The position numbers and the translations under genes are program-made. A stretch of 64,000 bases of DNA from a virus: positions 57,979-121,978 of IMG/VR virus record IMGVR_UViG_3300032050_000029; one strand, written 5' to 3'. Below, piece after piece: positions 7,946 to 15,315 of this stretch (position 1 is its first letter; the number at the start of each line of letters is the position of its first letter). A model generated the notes under the pieces. The model did no database searches. It was not told the origin of the DNA and saw nothing but the letters and a program-made list of their open reading frames with translations.

Positions 7946-8425
7946 TTAGAAGTTATGATTGTTTATCTCAATGTCAAAATCTGTAAAATTAGCAAAGTCA
8001 TTTTCATCTGCCTGAATTCTACGTTCCAATGTATCACCTGGCATATTGCGGCTAATAAGTCTTTGGCGTCTTACTTCAATTGGCATATTGAGATAAATGA
8101 TTGTACATTCTTTACGATCAATTGGATTGATATGAGAAATGCCTTTAGGTGTCATTATAAATAAGTTACACTGTTCCTTGAACTGTTTATAACTTGTTCC
8201 ATAATACCAACCATTAAATTCAACCCATTCATACCAAAAGTTATTCTTAATACCATCATCAAATTGTTCTTTTGACATAAAGTAATAATCTTGGCCGTCA
8301 ATCTCACCTTCTCTCGGTGGTCGAGTGGTATAAGAAATACCGTAGATAAATCCACGGCCTTCCATTACCTTTCTCATGTGATCTTTACCTGCAGCGGCTT
8401 TACCTACTAGGATTACTTTATTCAT
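7946..8425 (-). CDS. Guanylate kinase-like nucleotide kinase
   Basis: A 159-residue protein with a P-loop at the N-terminus (ILVGKAAAGKDH) and the GMP-binding signature SYTTRPPREGEIDGQDYYF, followed by GWYYGTS and a C-terminal R-R lid (RRQRLISRN). It is shorter than cellular guanylate kinases (about 200 residues). It should phosphorylate GMP/dGMP or a modified nucleotide. The ATG at 8425 is chosen because it puts the beta strand and P-loop at the N-terminus; the alternative eight codons upstream adds only polar residues. It overlaps the upstream gene by 8 bases. Confidence 0.75.
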   Translation of the reverse strand: MNKVILVGKAAAGKDHMRKVMEGRGFIYGISYTTRPPREGEIDGQDYYFMSKEQFDDGIKNNFWYEWVEFNGWYYGTSYKQFKEQCNLFIMTPKGISHINPIDRKECTIIYLNMPIEVRRQRLISRNMPGDTLERRIQADENDFANFTDFDIEINNHNF

Positions 8426-8678
8426 TATCTTCTGATTTTGAACCTGCAATAGGAGTGTTTACGGTTGTGCCTGGTGAGGTTGATGAAAAACTATACCAAA
8501 GATCGCCTGGTTTATAAGGCGGAGAATAAGGTTGAATGGTTGGCGTAGGGCTAGGTATGTAAAAAGGCTGATTTCTATTTACCTCGGCTTGTAAAAGTAC
8601 TATGGCTTCCTCTGCAGTAATATGTCTTTCATCAAGAAGTCTTTGTACTATCTCAGTTACCGTTTTCATTGGCTGCAT
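8418..8678 (-). CDS. Small protein with helical N-terminus and proline-rich tail
   Basis: An 86-residue protein (83 if the second ATG at 8669 is used). The N-terminal 30 residues (VTEIVQRLLDERHITAEEAIVLLQAE) look like two short helices with an ITAEEA turn seen in small phage regulators. The remainder is Pro/Ser/Tyr-rich (PSPTPTIQPYSPPYKPG) and probably disordered. It overlaps both neighbours. Function unknown. Confidence 0.55.
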   Translation of the reverse strand: MQPMKTVTEIVQRLLDERHITAEEAIVLLQAEVNRNQPFYIPSPTPTIQPYSPPYKPGDLWYSFSSTSPGTTVNTPIAGSKSEDNE

Positions 8679-8889
8679 TTTTTACCTCAAAGGTATTTTC
8701 TAAAGTTTGAATGCAATCATTGGCCTCAGCAAGAGATCTTGTTAAGGTCATCATTTCATCTATATGCTGTGGATGTTCACCGATACCTACTGGATTTGTT
8801 AAGTAGATAGTAAGTGTGGCAAGAGCCTTTTGTTTTTGTGCTTCAAATTGTGCTTTGAGAGCATCATACATTACATTAGTTGGTCCCAT
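8653..8889 (-). CDS. Conserved small phage protein (NPVGIGEHP motif)
   Basis: A 78-residue helical protein containing YLTNPVGIGEHPQHIDEM, a motif met in small uncharacterised proteins of many tailed phages. Two helices flank the motif. No function is known for the family. It lies 2 bases after the KTSC gene and overlaps the next gene by 26 bases, so it is cotranscribed. Confidence 0.65.
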   Translation of the reverse strand: MGPTNVMYDALKAQFEAQKQKALATLTIYLTNPVGIGEHPQHIDEMMTLTRSLAEANDCIQTLENTFEVKNAANENGN

Positions 8890-8891
8890 AA

Positions 8892-9119
8892 TTAGTCTAA
8901 TAAAAGTTTAGAGTTTTGAAAATTGTTTTTAATTTTTTCATTAAAGAATTTTCCTTGAGATTCTGCTCTACAAAATTCTTCATATGTTTGAGAGTCAACA
9001 TTTGAATATTCATAGATAGTACCTGAATTAAATTCAATTTTTAATGTGTTTGCAGAAAAATTATAAACTGCTTTTTTAATCATTGATGAGTCTGTCATCG
9101 AGGTTTGTTCTATTAACAT
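8892..9119 (-). CDS. KTSC-domain protein
   Basis: A 75-residue protein matching the KTSC domain layout: S-S-x-I (DSSMIKKAVYNF), a beta hairpin (LKIEFNSGTIYEYSNVD), then YEEFCRAESQGKFFNEKIKNNF. KTSC domains are found alone in phages and fused to RNA-binding or synthetase domains in cells; nucleic-acid binding is assumed but unproven. The ATG at 9119 sits one base after the stop of the upstream gene (TAA-T-ATG). A GTG further upstream is open but would overlap that gene. Confidence 0.7.
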   Translation of the reverse strand: MLIEQTSMTDSSMIKKAVYNFSANTLKIEFNSGTIYEYSNVDSQTYEEFCRAESQGKFFNEKIKNNFQNSKLLLD

Positions 9120-9120
9120 A

Positions 9121-9282
9121 TTATTGATTTTTTGATTGATCACCGTTTAATACTTTAAACATTTTCTTTAGTTCTGTGATAGGTAATACTTTAATTTTAG
9201 ATAAGGATTCCCATGCTTCTTCCTCGGTATTTGCCTTACACGTCCACTTAACTCCTGAACCTACTATAATAAATGTTTTCAT
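9121..9282 (-). CDS. Small protein of 53 residues
   Basis: Starts MKTFIIVGSGVKWTCKAN and ends with TAA at 9121-9123. The N-terminal half is a beta-hairpin-like stretch, then an acidic helix (TEEEAWESLSKIK). Its stop is immediately followed by the KTSC start, and it has an A-rich leader (AATATAAAAAATAAATCC). These contexts support a real gene although it is short. No family recognised. Confidence 0.55.
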   Translation of the reverse strand: MKTFIIVGSGVKWTCKANTEEEAWESLSKIKVLPITELKKMFKVLNGDQSKNQ

Positions 9283-9321
9283 GGATTTATTTTTTATATT
9301 GAAGTATCTTAATAAGTTTCA

Positions 9322-10665
9322 TTACCCTAATGATTTTTTCAATTGTTCAAGATCAGTTATATACATGTCCTTAGGATCAGTTTTCTTAATGGCTTCTACC
9401 TCAGATTCCTTTTCTGTTTTTTGTTTAAGTAGTTCTTCAAATCTCTCCTTAGTTAATGAATAGATTGCCATACTTAATAGGTATGTATATGAACCATCAA
9501 TCTTATCATATTTGTTATCTTCCAGGTATTTAACAATGATATCTTTTGCTACATTATTTACCTTAAGTTTTCCTTCAATAATATCTTTAATGAATCTTGC
9601 CTTATTTGATATGATAAGAAGCTCTCTTCCTAATTTATCAAGAAGATAGGCCTTTCTCTTATGATAATACTGAAGTCTTATTCCAACAAAGTGGGTTACA
9701 ATATCTTCAGCTTTGGTAAAGATCTTTAATTTACCAGTCTCATCGATAGTGGTAAGGTTTTCAGTTTCTTGTGAATGAATCTTTAACAGATTTTCTAGTC
9801 TATCCTTTGAAATATAGTCCTTAAGAATTGCTCGTTGAAATTTAAGAAGGTATTCAATTTTATCTGATGAATTATCTTCATAATCAACAATGATCTTTTT
9901 ATCAACCAGAGCGTTTAACCACTCTTCATATCTCTCATAAGTAAATGAAGGTGGAATTTCTGTTACTTTTACTGTTGTACTATTTACTATTTCATATGAT
10001 CCACTAATCTTCCACGTATTAGGATTACCAGGATCTCTAGTAAATGATCCCTTAAATTCACTTAACCAAGGAGGAAGTGTTTTAATCTTCTTATCCTTAA
10101 GAACGGCCAAACATGCTTCAACTACATCTTTAGGATTACGATTAAGAATGTTAGTTGCAAATCCTACAGCAATACCAGAAGATCCATTTAAGATAACGGT
10201 TGGAACGATAGGAAGAAAGAAGTCTGGTTCAATTTCTACACCTTCTTCAATCTTATTATTAAGAAGGTCAAAATCCTGATAAATTAATCTAAAATTAGGA
10301 TGTAATTTTGCACTGATGTAACGAGGTGCACCGGCAGAAGGGGAACGTAAAGATCCAAATTGGCCAATGCCATCCAAAAGAGGTAAAGAGTTCTTAAACT
10401 TCTGTGCCATACCAACCATAGCAGATTCCAAGGAAGTATTACCATGATGATAATATGCCTCTGCCGCTACACGGCCTGCAAGTTGGAATAGTTTCATTGG
10501 CTTTTCTGCTCCATTTTTCCAGATTTTATTTGCCACGAAAACGACCTTCCGTTGTGTTGGTTTAAGACCGTCAATACAGCTAGGGATTGCACGATTTTCT
10601 ACAACATATTTGGCATACTCCAAATATTCTTTATCAAAGAATGATGTTACTGTTCTTTTTTCCAT
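9322..10665 (-). CDS. 52: DNA topoisomerase II medium subunit (gp52-like)
   Basis: A 447-residue GyrA/ParC-type breakage-reunion subunit without the C-terminal beta-propeller, the size of T4 gp52. It carries the winged-helix region (IDGLKPTQRKVVFVA), the YYHHGNTSLESAMVGMAQKF stretch, and the catalytic tyrosine in SAGAPRYISAKL. A long coiled coil (EELLKQKTEKESEVEA) closes the protein. It acts with the ATPase subunit encoded just upstream, whose stop overlaps this start by one base (TAATG), so the two are translationally coupled. Expected role: relieving supercoils and supporting replication starts. Confidence 0.92.
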   Translation of the reverse strand: MEKRTVTSFFDKEYLEYAKYVVENRAIPSCIDGLKPTQRKVVFVANKIWKNGAEKPMKLFQLAGRVAAEAYYHHGNTSLESAMVGMAQKFKNSLPLLDGIGQFGSLRSPSAGAPRYISAKLHPNFRLIYQDFDLLNNKIEEGVEIEPDFFLPIVPTVILNGSSGIAVGFATNILNRNPKDVVEACLAVLKDKKIKTLPPWLSEFKGSFTRDPGNPNTWKISGSYEIVNSTTVKVTEIPPSFTYERYEEWLNALVDKKIIVDYEDNSSDKIEYLLKFQRAILKDYISKDRLENLLKIHSQETENLTTIDETGKLKIFTKAEDIVTHFVGIRLQYYHKRKAYLLDKLGRELLIISNKARFIKDIIEGKLKVNNVAKDIIVKYLEDNKYDKIDGSYTYLLSMAIYSLTKERFEELLKQKTEKESEVEAIKKTDPKDMYITDLEQLKKSLG

Positions 10666-12542
10666 TAGAAAAGAGATTTATTGCTTGTTTTAATTTCAAC
10701 AGATTCGCCTAGAATCTTCTTTTTACGAGGGCTAGAGTCACCTGCAAACCAGATATTTAATGTACTGTTAAATCCATTATCTCTGGTAAGAAAGTATGAT
10801 CTAGGGCTTCTAATGATCTCCTGATATTCATCGTCCTCCAATGCAGCCAATCCTTTCTTATATTCAATATTCCATGAGGATAATGATTTTTGTTTTAACT
10901 CCCATTCTTTATAATCTTCTTCAGAATAAAAGCTTAAAGTTTCCTTTCCTTTCTTTGCTACCATAAGAGGTGTTTCTACCTTAAGAACTTTACCTTCTTC
11001 AAATAACTCAGGCCAATATTTACCAAAGAAATTAATTAGCAATGCAGAAATTGAATTCCCATCAACATCGGCATCAGTATAGAATAAGATCTTACCATAT
11101 CTTAAGTCCTTTGGTTCATGACCAATCTTTAATCCTATTGCAGCCATAAGAGATTGTACTTCTTTATTTTGTACCACCTTTGAATCAGGAATCTCTCTTA
11201 CATTAATAAATTTACCGCGAAGAGGAAACGCACCTTGCGTTAGCGGATCACGGTAACGACGAAACGCAGAGGATGCAGAGTCACCTTCAAATATTGCAAG
11301 AGTACAATTTTTTCTATCACCGGTTTTCTTAGCATCGATTAATTTAATTACCTTTGACTTATCGAGGTTATTATTTAATTTTCTAAGTTTTGCTCTTTCT
11401 TCGGCTGCCTGCTTTCTTTCAATCCAGTCAAGAACAGATTGGATGATTTCAGATGCAAATACTTGTTTAAGAATCTTTTCTGATAGTTCATGTATACTCC
11501 CAAAGTCTTTAGGTTCAGTAATGAGTTTCTCCTTAGTTTGAGACGAGAATGCAGGATTAATAACTGTGCAATCAATAAAGAGAAAGATGTGTTGTTTTAG
11601 ATCGGTTGGTTTTACATCAACCCGATATTTTTTCTTAATCTTTTCTCTAAGGTATTGGATGATTTGAAATGTAACATTATTAACATGGGTGCCACCATCC
11701 TTTGTTTCAACCGAATTGACGAATGATATTGCTTTAAATCCTGATGTTGAATGTCCTATACCAATTTTCCAATTAGGAGACTGTTCATAGAAAACATTAT
11801 CAGTATAAAGATCTGCATATTCTTTAAAGTTCTTAAACGATATTAAGGTATCATTAAGATAGATCTTAAGCAAAGTATTACATGCAGCAATATCATAAAG
11901 CCTTTTCTGAATCATTTGCAGAGAAGACTTATCAATTTTCTTCATTCCAAATCTTTCAAAATCTGCAATATAAGAAATTTCAGTATAGCCTTTCTTATGT
12001 GATTTAATTACAGGTTCTGTCTTTTTGGACATGTTATCTGAAAATACCTGCACAAATGATTTTTTACCATCACATGTTTCAATTTTGAATTCTTTACTAA
12101 AGATATTGGTTAATGTACTACCTACACCATTAGTACCTACAACAGTACGGTCTTCAGTATCATCAAAATTACTACCAGTCTTAAGATTACTAAAGATCAT
12201 TTCTGGAACCCATTCTCCGTACTCTTTATGGATCTCTACAGGAATTCCTCCATTATCCCAGATTGATATTCTGCCAGATACTTCATCAATAGTAATTTTA
12301 ATCTGGTTAAGTTGAGGATTTCTTTTATGTTCATCAACTGAATTTGATACGATCTCGTCAAAAAGTTTTATGAAACCTGGATTATAAGTAATCTCCGTAG
12401 GTTCAAATTTACCTTTCTTTTCGTTAAGAAGAAATACTTCCTCGGTATGCGGTTTAATTGAACCGATGTACATACCTGGACGAAGGAGAACGTGTTCAGT
12501 GTCAGTAAGTTTTTGATACCTCTTTTCTACACTTACGGCCAT
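10665..12542 (-). CDS. 39: DNA topoisomerase II large ATPase/TOPRIM subunit (gp39-like)
   Basis: A 625-residue GyrB/ParE-type protein. In order: GHKL ATPase (FDEIVSNSVDEH, DNGGIPV, GTNGVGSTLTNIFS; residues about 45-150), the transducer with a conserved lysine region, and TOPRIM (IFEGDSASSAFRRYRD, then FYTDADVDGNSISALL, about 420-510). In T4 the large subunit is split between genes 39 and 60; here it is one continuous gene. A CATATAAAAATAAA element precedes the start by 4 bases. Confidence 0.92.
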   Translation of the reverse strand: MAVSVEKRYQKLTDTEHVLLRPGMYIGSIKPHTEEVFLLNEKKGKFEPTEITYNPGFIKLFDEIVSNSVDEHKRNPQLNQIKITIDEVSGRISIWDNGGIPVEIHKEYGEWVPEMIFSNLKTGSNFDDTEDRTVVGTNGVGSTLTNIFSKEFKIETCDGKKSFVQVFSDNMSKKTEPVIKSHKKGYTEISYIADFERFGMKKIDKSSLQMIQKRLYDIAACNTLLKIYLNDTLISFKNFKEYADLYTDNVFYEQSPNWKIGIGHSTSGFKAISFVNSVETKDGGTHVNNVTFQIIQYLREKIKKKYRVDVKPTDLKQHIFLFIDCTVINPAFSSQTKEKLITEPKDFGSIHELSEKILKQVFASEIIQSVLDWIERKQAAEERAKLRKLNNNLDKSKVIKLIDAKKTGDRKNCTLAIFEGDSASSAFRRYRDPLTQGAFPLRGKFINVREIPDSKVVQNKEVQSLMAAIGLKIGHEPKDLRYGKILFYTDADVDGNSISALLINFFGKYWPELFEEGKVLKVETPLMVAKKGKETLSFYSEEDYKEWELKQKSLSSWNIEYKKGLAALEDDEYQEIIRSPRSYFLTRDNGFNSTLNIWFAGDSSPRKKKILGESVEIKTSNKSLF

Positions 12543-12546
12543 ACCT

Positions 12547-12560
12547 TTTATTTTTATATG
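12547..12560 (-). promoter_or_regulatory. CATATAAAAATAAA element (topoisomerase operon)
   Basis: Exact copy of the 14-base motif, followed by AGGT and the ATG of the large topoisomerase subunit. The AGG may act as a weak ribosome-binding site. Confidence 0.5.
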
Positions 12561-12577
12561 CTAAAACTCTGTTTGGT

Positions 12578-12775
12578 TTAATTATATTGATGTCTAAGTG
12601 TAAGTTTCAGAAAGGCTTTATATGAATTATAGGCTTCCCTAAATCGTGGATCTTTTTCATTATGTTTCCATTTTGCTGAAAACAAATGAATAAGTTTAAC
12701 CAAAGACTCGTAATGAACGGTCTTGTTGTCTTTGTTTAGGATAACCCTGCGTACCCAAATAAAATCCTTTTTCAT
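12578..12775 (-). CDS. Small basic protein of 65 residues
   Basis: A Lys/Arg-rich small protein (MKKDFIWVRRVILNKDN...) with aromatic residues, possibly nucleic-acid binding. It is the first gene after the early promoter at 12792-12822 and directly precedes the topoisomerase operon. No family is recognised. Confidence 0.55.
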   Translation of the reverse strand: MKKDFIWVRRVILNKDNKTVHYESLVKLIHLFSAKWKHNEKDPRFREAYNSYKAFLKLTLRHQYN

Positions 12776-12791
12776 ACCTAAACTATTTATT

Positions 12792-12822
12792 CAAATATAA
12801 TACATAGATATGATTTCTGAAA
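12792..12822 (-). promoter_or_regulatory. Early promoter TTTCA-N18-TATATTTG
   Basis: TTTCA (12822-12818), 18 bases, TATATTTG (12799-12792), in the short gap between tRNA-Ser(GCU) and the 65-residue gene. The upstream sequence CTCTTTCAGAAA is identical, at identical spacing, to that of the promoter at 15607-15637. Confidence 0.7.
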
Positions 12823-12826
12823 GAGC

Positions 12827-12910
12827 GGAAGGTGAGGGGATCGAACCCTCGCGCCGTTGCCGACCTAACAGTTTAGCAAACTGCCCCCTTCACCACTTGG
12901 GTAACCTTCC
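12827..12910 (-). tRNA. tRNA-Ser(GCU)
   Basis: Cloverleaf with GGAAGGT acceptor, long variable arm and GGTTCGATCCC T arm; anticodon GCT in loop TTGCTAA. Last tRNA of the array, placed after the RNase H-like gene. Confidence 0.93.
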
Positions 12911-12911
12911 T

Positions 12912-13361
12912 TTATCTACAGCAATAATCAGCTGCACGAGTTGCAATTTGCTCGTTAGGTTTTACATTTACTTTATAGCCCAGAGAATTTGCCCACCCTT
13001 TAGCCGCAGAAATAATTCTATATGATTTGTGTTCTTCATCTCCGTTATAGTCCATATCAATTTGAACCTTAACATTAATCTGTTGTGTAAGCCATTCAGC
13101 GGTTTCAATACTCATCTCGGCTTCTTTCCAAAGACGTGTCCACATATCAGTGATCTTTGGCATTTTATGTTTAGTAAAAATATAATGTACACCTGATGAT
13201 CCAAAGCGATATGCTATCACTGTGCTATACATAGTTACATCACCATGATTTTGTGAATCGGTTCCAATGTGAATCGATGCATGAGGATAATTCTTTAACT
13301 GCTCGAGGGTGTGATCTATCACATTAACCTTGACTCCATTTGTCTTTCTAAACACCTTCAT
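12912..13361 (-). CDS. RNase H-like fold protein (DUF458/YkuK-like)
   Basis: A 149-residue protein starting MKVFRKTNGVKV. It shows the YkuK-type layout: a first strand with Asp (ASIHIGTDSQNHGD, about 29-42), strand pairs (MYSTVIAYRFG), then VKVQIDMDYNGDEEHKS (second acidic cluster) and a C-terminal RIISAAKGWANSLGYKVNVKP that supplies a final residue. These match an RNase H-like nuclease fold; the substrate is unknown. It lies inside the tRNA array, its stop one base from tRNA-Ser(GCU), so it is cotranscribed with the tRNAs, and RNA processing or turnover is an attractive guess. Confidence 0.7.
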   Translation of the reverse strand: MKVFRKTNGVKVNVIDHTLEQLKNYPHASIHIGTDSQNHGDVTMYSTVIAYRFGSSGVHYIFTKHKMPKITDMWTRLWKEAEMSIETAEWLTQQINVKVQIDMDYNGDEEHKSYRIISAAKGWANSLGYKVNVKPNEQIATRAADYCCR

Positions 13362-13378
13362 TCATTTTATGTATTTCG

Positions 13379-13451
13379 CACGCCTGGATGGGTTCGAACC
13401 ACCGACACCTGGTTTTGGAGACCAGTGCTCTACCAACTGAGCTACAGACGC
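13379..13451 (-). tRNA. tRNA-Trp(CCA)
   Basis: Acceptor GCGTCTG pairs with CAGGCGT using several G-U pairs; anticodon loop CTCCAAA; T loop TTCGAAC. Confidence 0.92.
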
Positions 13452-13459
13452 ATTTATTG

Positions 13460-13530
13460 AGGCACCAACAGGAATCGAACCTGTGTGAAAGGTTTTGCAG
13501 ACCTCCACCTAACCACTCGGCCATAGTGCC
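13460..13530 (-). tRNA. tRNA-Cys(GCA)
   Basis: Acceptor GGCACTA/TGGTGCC with U73, the usual discriminator of tRNA-Cys; anticodon loop CTGCAAA. Confidence 0.93.
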
Positions 13531-13536
13531 ATTATG

Positions 13537-13611
13537 GGTGATTAATGGGAGTCGAACCCACGACCTTCTGAACCACAATCAGATGCTCTAACCAACTGAG
13601 CTATAACCACC
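13537..13611 (-). tRNA. tRNA-His(GUG)
   Basis: Anticodon loop TTGTGGT. An encoded G at -1 faces C73, the identity pair of histidine tRNAs. Confidence 0.93.
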
Positions 13612-13616
13612 ATGTG

Positions 13617-13690
13617 TTGGAATAGGCAGACTCGAACTGCCGACCCTTCGCGTATCAGACGAATGCTCTAACCAACTGAGCTATATTCCA
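13617..13690 (-). tRNA. tRNA-Ile(GAU)
   Basis: Anticodon loop CTGATAC, acceptor TGGAATA/TATTCCA, T loop TTCGAGT. Confidence 0.93.
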
Positions 13691-13695
13691 ATGTC

Positions 13696-13713
13696 ACAGG
13701 ACCCGCACCCTGT
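13696..13713 (-). ncRNA. Structured spacer A in tRNA array
   Basis: The 58-base gap between tRNA-Ile and tRNA-Asn contains the hairpin ACAGG/CCTGT marked here and a second one (GAAC/GTTC). No tRNA model fits. Confidence 0.3.
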
Positions 13714-13748
13714 TCTGAACTTGTACTTTGTTCTATTAAGCGTTTTTG

Positions 13749-13820
13749 CTCCCCGGGGGAATTACGATATCCCGACCCCATGATTAACAGTCATGTGCTC
13801 TGCCTCTGAGCTACCGAGGA
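13749..13820 (-). tRNA. tRNA-Asn(GUU)
   Basis: Anticodon loop CTGTTAA, acceptor TCCTCGG/CCGGGGA. The T loop reads ATCGTAA instead of the usual TTCRANY, so it is slightly atypical. Confidence 0.88.
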
Positions 13821-13821
13821 A

Positions 13822-13903
13822 TAAAAGTAATAAGCAGAGGCTTTGGGTTAGACACGCCCTAATATTACATAGGAGACCCCTTAGATGCTTACCTATTACT
13901 TAG
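13822..13903 (-). ncRNA. Structured spacer B in tRNA array
   Basis: About 82 bases between tRNA-Asn and tRNA-Phe. The ends are complementary (AAGTAATA with TATTACTT), and TAAGCA/TGCTTA and GGGTTAGAC-type pairs lie inside. Looks like an independent folded RNA rather than random spacer; not a tRNA. Confidence 0.35.
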
Positions 13904-13976
13904 TGGTGATGGACGGAATCGAACCGCCGACACAAGGATTTTCAGTCCTTTGCTCTACCAACTGAGCTACATCACC
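13904..13976 (-). tRNA. tRNA-Phe(GAA)
   Basis: Anticodon loop CTGAAAA, acceptor GGTGATG/CATCACC. Confidence 0.94.
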
Positions 13977-13981
13977 ATTAG

Positions 13982-14054
13982 TAGTCAATAAAGGACTCGA
14001 ACCCTTATCTCTTGATCCGTAGTCAAGTGTTCTATCCAATTGAACTAATCGACT
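13982..14054 (-). tRNA. tRNA-Arg(ACG)
   Basis: Anticodon loop CTACGGA, acceptor AGTCGAT/ATTGACT. The A34 should be deaminated to inosine by the host to read CGN codons. Confidence 0.93.
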
Positions 14055-14059
14055 AAATG

Positions 14060-14133
14060 TGGACCTTGCAGGGCTCGAACCTGCGACCTGCGGATTATGA
14101 GTCCGATGCTCTAACCAACTGAGCTAAAGGTCC
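14060..14133 (-). tRNA. tRNA-Met(CAU), elongator, or tRNA-Ile2 with modified CAU
   Basis: Anticodon loop CTCATAA in a stem with one mismatch at its base; acceptor GGACCTT/AAGGTCC. A CAU anticodon may be elongator Met or, after lysidine modification, Ile reading AUA; identity elements alone do not settle it here. It is not the initiator, which is at 15012. Confidence 0.88.
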
Positions 14134-14139
14134 AAATGT

Positions 14140-14220
14140 TGGAAGGGACGGATTCGAACCGCCGTACTCCGAAGAGAGCAGATTTACAGTCTGCCGGTTT
14201 TAACCACTCACCCACCTTCC
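14140..14220 (-). tRNA. tRNA-Tyr(GUA)
   Basis: Anticodon loop CTGTAAA with a long variable arm, as in bacterial class II tRNA-Tyr; acceptor GGAAGGT/CCCTTCC. Confidence 0.93.
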
Positions 14221-14221
14221 A

Positions 14222-14345
14222 ATAAAAGAGAGACTTCGGGTCTTTCGGGCATTCTGTGATATAATCAACACATCTGAATCTCCTAATGCCTTTTTGACAG
14301 TCAGCGGGATTAAGACCATATCATACAGCTTCACTATCTCTCTTG
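14222..14345 (-). ncRNA. Structured spacer C in tRNA array
   Basis: About 124 bases between tRNA-Tyr and tRNA-Val. An 8-base terminal stem AAGAGAGA/TCTCTCTT closes the element, with GAC/CGAA-type hairpins inside. Largest structured spacer of the array; not a tRNA. Confidence 0.35.
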
Positions 14346-14346
14346 G

Positions 14347-14418
14347 TGCACCCTGATGGTTTCGAACCACCGACCCTCTGCATGTAAGGCAGATGCTCTC
14401 CCACTGAGCTAAGGGTGC
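14347..14418 (-). tRNA. tRNA-Val(UAC)
   Basis: Anticodon loop CTTACAT, acceptor GCACCCT/AGGGTGC, T loop TTCGAAA. Confidence 0.93.
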
Positions 14419-14423
14419 ATTAG

Positions 14424-14504
14424 TACCGAAGAAGGGACTCGAACCCTTAAGCCGTTAGGCACTGGTTCCTAAGACCAGCGTGTATACCATTCCACCACTT
14501 CGGC
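14424..14504 (-). tRNA. tRNA-Leu(UAG)
   Basis: Anticodon loop CTTAGGA, long variable arm (TGCCTAACGGC), acceptor GCCGAAG/CTTCGGT. Confidence 0.93.
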
Positions 14505-14507
14505 AAG

Positions 14508-14604
14508 TTGTAGGATATCGCTTAACCTACTGTGATTGCGCCTTTCACATTTACATCTTATAGCTACATCCTAAACGGGAAAACTATGATGTACGATTTT
14601 TTTG
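14508..14604 (-). ncRNA. Structured spacer D in tRNA array
   Basis: About 100 bases between tRNA-Leu and tRNA-Lys. TAGGAT and ATCCTA near its ends can pair, enclosing a GATGTA/TACATC-type inner region. Not a tRNA. Confidence 0.3.
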
Positions 14605-14677
14605 TGATCCCGGCGCGGCTCGAACGCGCGGCCCATACATTAAAAGTGTATTGCTCTACCAACTGAGCTACGAGATC
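14605..14677 (-). tRNA. tRNA-Lys(UUU)
   Basis: Anticodon loop CTTTTAA, acceptor GATCTCG/CGGGATC. Confidence 0.93.
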
Positions 14678-14681
14678 TTAG

Positions 14682-14755
14682 TGGAGGTAGAGGGATTCGA
14701 ACCCACGACCCTCTGCGTGCAAGGCAGATGCTCTAGCCAACTGAGCTATACCCCC
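14682..14755 (-). tRNA. tRNA-Ala(UGC)
   Basis: Anticodon loop CTTGCAC, acceptor GGGGGTA/TACCTCC with the G3-U70 pair that marks alanine tRNAs. Confidence 0.93.
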
Positions 14756-14756
14756 A

Positions 14757-14828
14757 AAGTGTAGGTAGCCTTCCTACTGTGTAACCGTACGTGTTACTTT
14801 AGGTTATGCATTAACCTCGGCATTTTTT
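14757..14828 (-). ncRNA. Structured spacer E in tRNA array (three consecutive hairpins)
   Basis: About 72 bases between tRNA-Ala and tRNA-Asp. Three perfect hairpins follow each other: AGGTTA/TAACCT with a 5-base loop, GTAAC/GTTAC with a 7-base loop, and GTAGG/CCTAC with a 7-base loop. The arm sizes recall a tRNA, but there is no clear acceptor stem, no T-loop consensus and no readable anticodon arm, so it may be a decayed tRNA or a different RNA. Confidence 0.35.
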
Positions 14829-14830
14829 GG

Positions 14831-14904
14831 CGGCCCGTACGGGACTCGAACCCGTGACCTTCGCCGTGACAGGGCGACATTGTAACCATCTCTACTAACG
14901 AGCC
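14831..14904 (-). tRNA. tRNA-Asp(GUC)
   Basis: Anticodon loop CTGTCAC, acceptor GGCTCGT/ACGGGCC with G73, as expected for Asp. The D arm is somewhat irregular. Confidence 0.92.
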
Positions 14905-14907
14905 AAT

Positions 14908-15008
14908 AAGAGGGTGGCGAAAGATTTGCGATCCTTCATTTCTACTTCTGAATATGCTGATTAAGTCGACTTCACAGCAGGAATTTCATTTTCGTCTAGA
15001 TACCACCT
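14908..15008 (-). ncRNA. Structured spacer F in tRNA array
   Basis: About 100 bases between tRNA-Asp and the initiator-like tRNA. GGTGG/CCACC closes the element, TGCTG/CAGCA and AAGTC/GACTT form a central arm, and AAGGA/TCTTT encloses a 7-base loop near the 3' end, where a T arm would be. No usable anticodon arm, so not called as a tRNA. Confidence 0.35.
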
Positions 15009-15011
15009 TTG

Positions 15012-15086
15012 TTGCGGGGATGGGAATCGAACCCATGTGGTTCGGCTTATGAGACCGAGCTGGAACCATCTCCAGTCCACCCCGCA
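15012..15086 (-). tRNA. tRNA-Met(CAU), initiator-like
   Basis: Starts TGCGGGGTGGA as initiator tRNAs do, with a weak first pair (U1-A72 where E. coli has C1xA72), anticodon loop CTCATAA in a G-rich stem, and CCCCGCAA at the 3' end. The D arm is longer than usual. Confidence 0.85.
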
Positions 15087-15092
15087 ATGTTG

Positions 15093-15166
15093 TAGTCCGT
15101 ACGGGGATCGAACCCGTAAGCTTCTCCGTGAAAGGGAGATGTCCTAACCAATTAGACGAACGGACC
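15093..15166 (-). tRNA. tRNA-Glu(UUC)
   Basis: Anticodon loop CTTTCAC, acceptor GGTCCGT/ACGGACT, D arm TCGTCTAATTGG. Confidence 0.93.
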
Positions 15167-15178
15167 AAATAATGTTTG

Positions 15179-15251
15179 AGCCTCCGATAGGATTCGAACC
15201 TACGACCCACTGATTACAAATCAGTAGCTCTACCAACTGAGCTACAGAGGC
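15179..15251 (-). tRNA. tRNA-Thr(UGU)
   Basis: Anticodon loop TTTGTAA, acceptor GCCTCTG/CGGAGGC. Confidence 0.93.
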
Positions 15252-15253
15252 AA

Positions 15254-15315
15254 AATACAGGATACGTTTTGGCTTCAAAGTTGCAGTTTGATAAAATTTG
15301 CTGTATGTATCCTTG
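15254..15315 (-). ncRNA. Structured spacer G in tRNA array (family with 15946-16003)
   Basis: A 62-base gap element between tRNA-Thr and tRNA-Pro closed by GGATAC/GTATCC and containing ACATACAGCAA. It matches spacer H in its ends and in the TACAGCAA segment, and the closing stem shows a compensating A-U to G-C change between the two copies. Confidence 0.45.

Noticed and set aside
13348-13591. Open frames on both strands over tRNA-Trp, tRNA-Cys and tRNA-His
   Set aside because: They translate tRNA sequence; composition and position are explained fully by three good tRNAs.
14757-14828. Spacer E as a 23rd tRNA
   Set aside because: Three arms of suitable size exist, but acceptor pairing, T-loop consensus and an anticodon arm flanked by U33 and purine 37 are missing.
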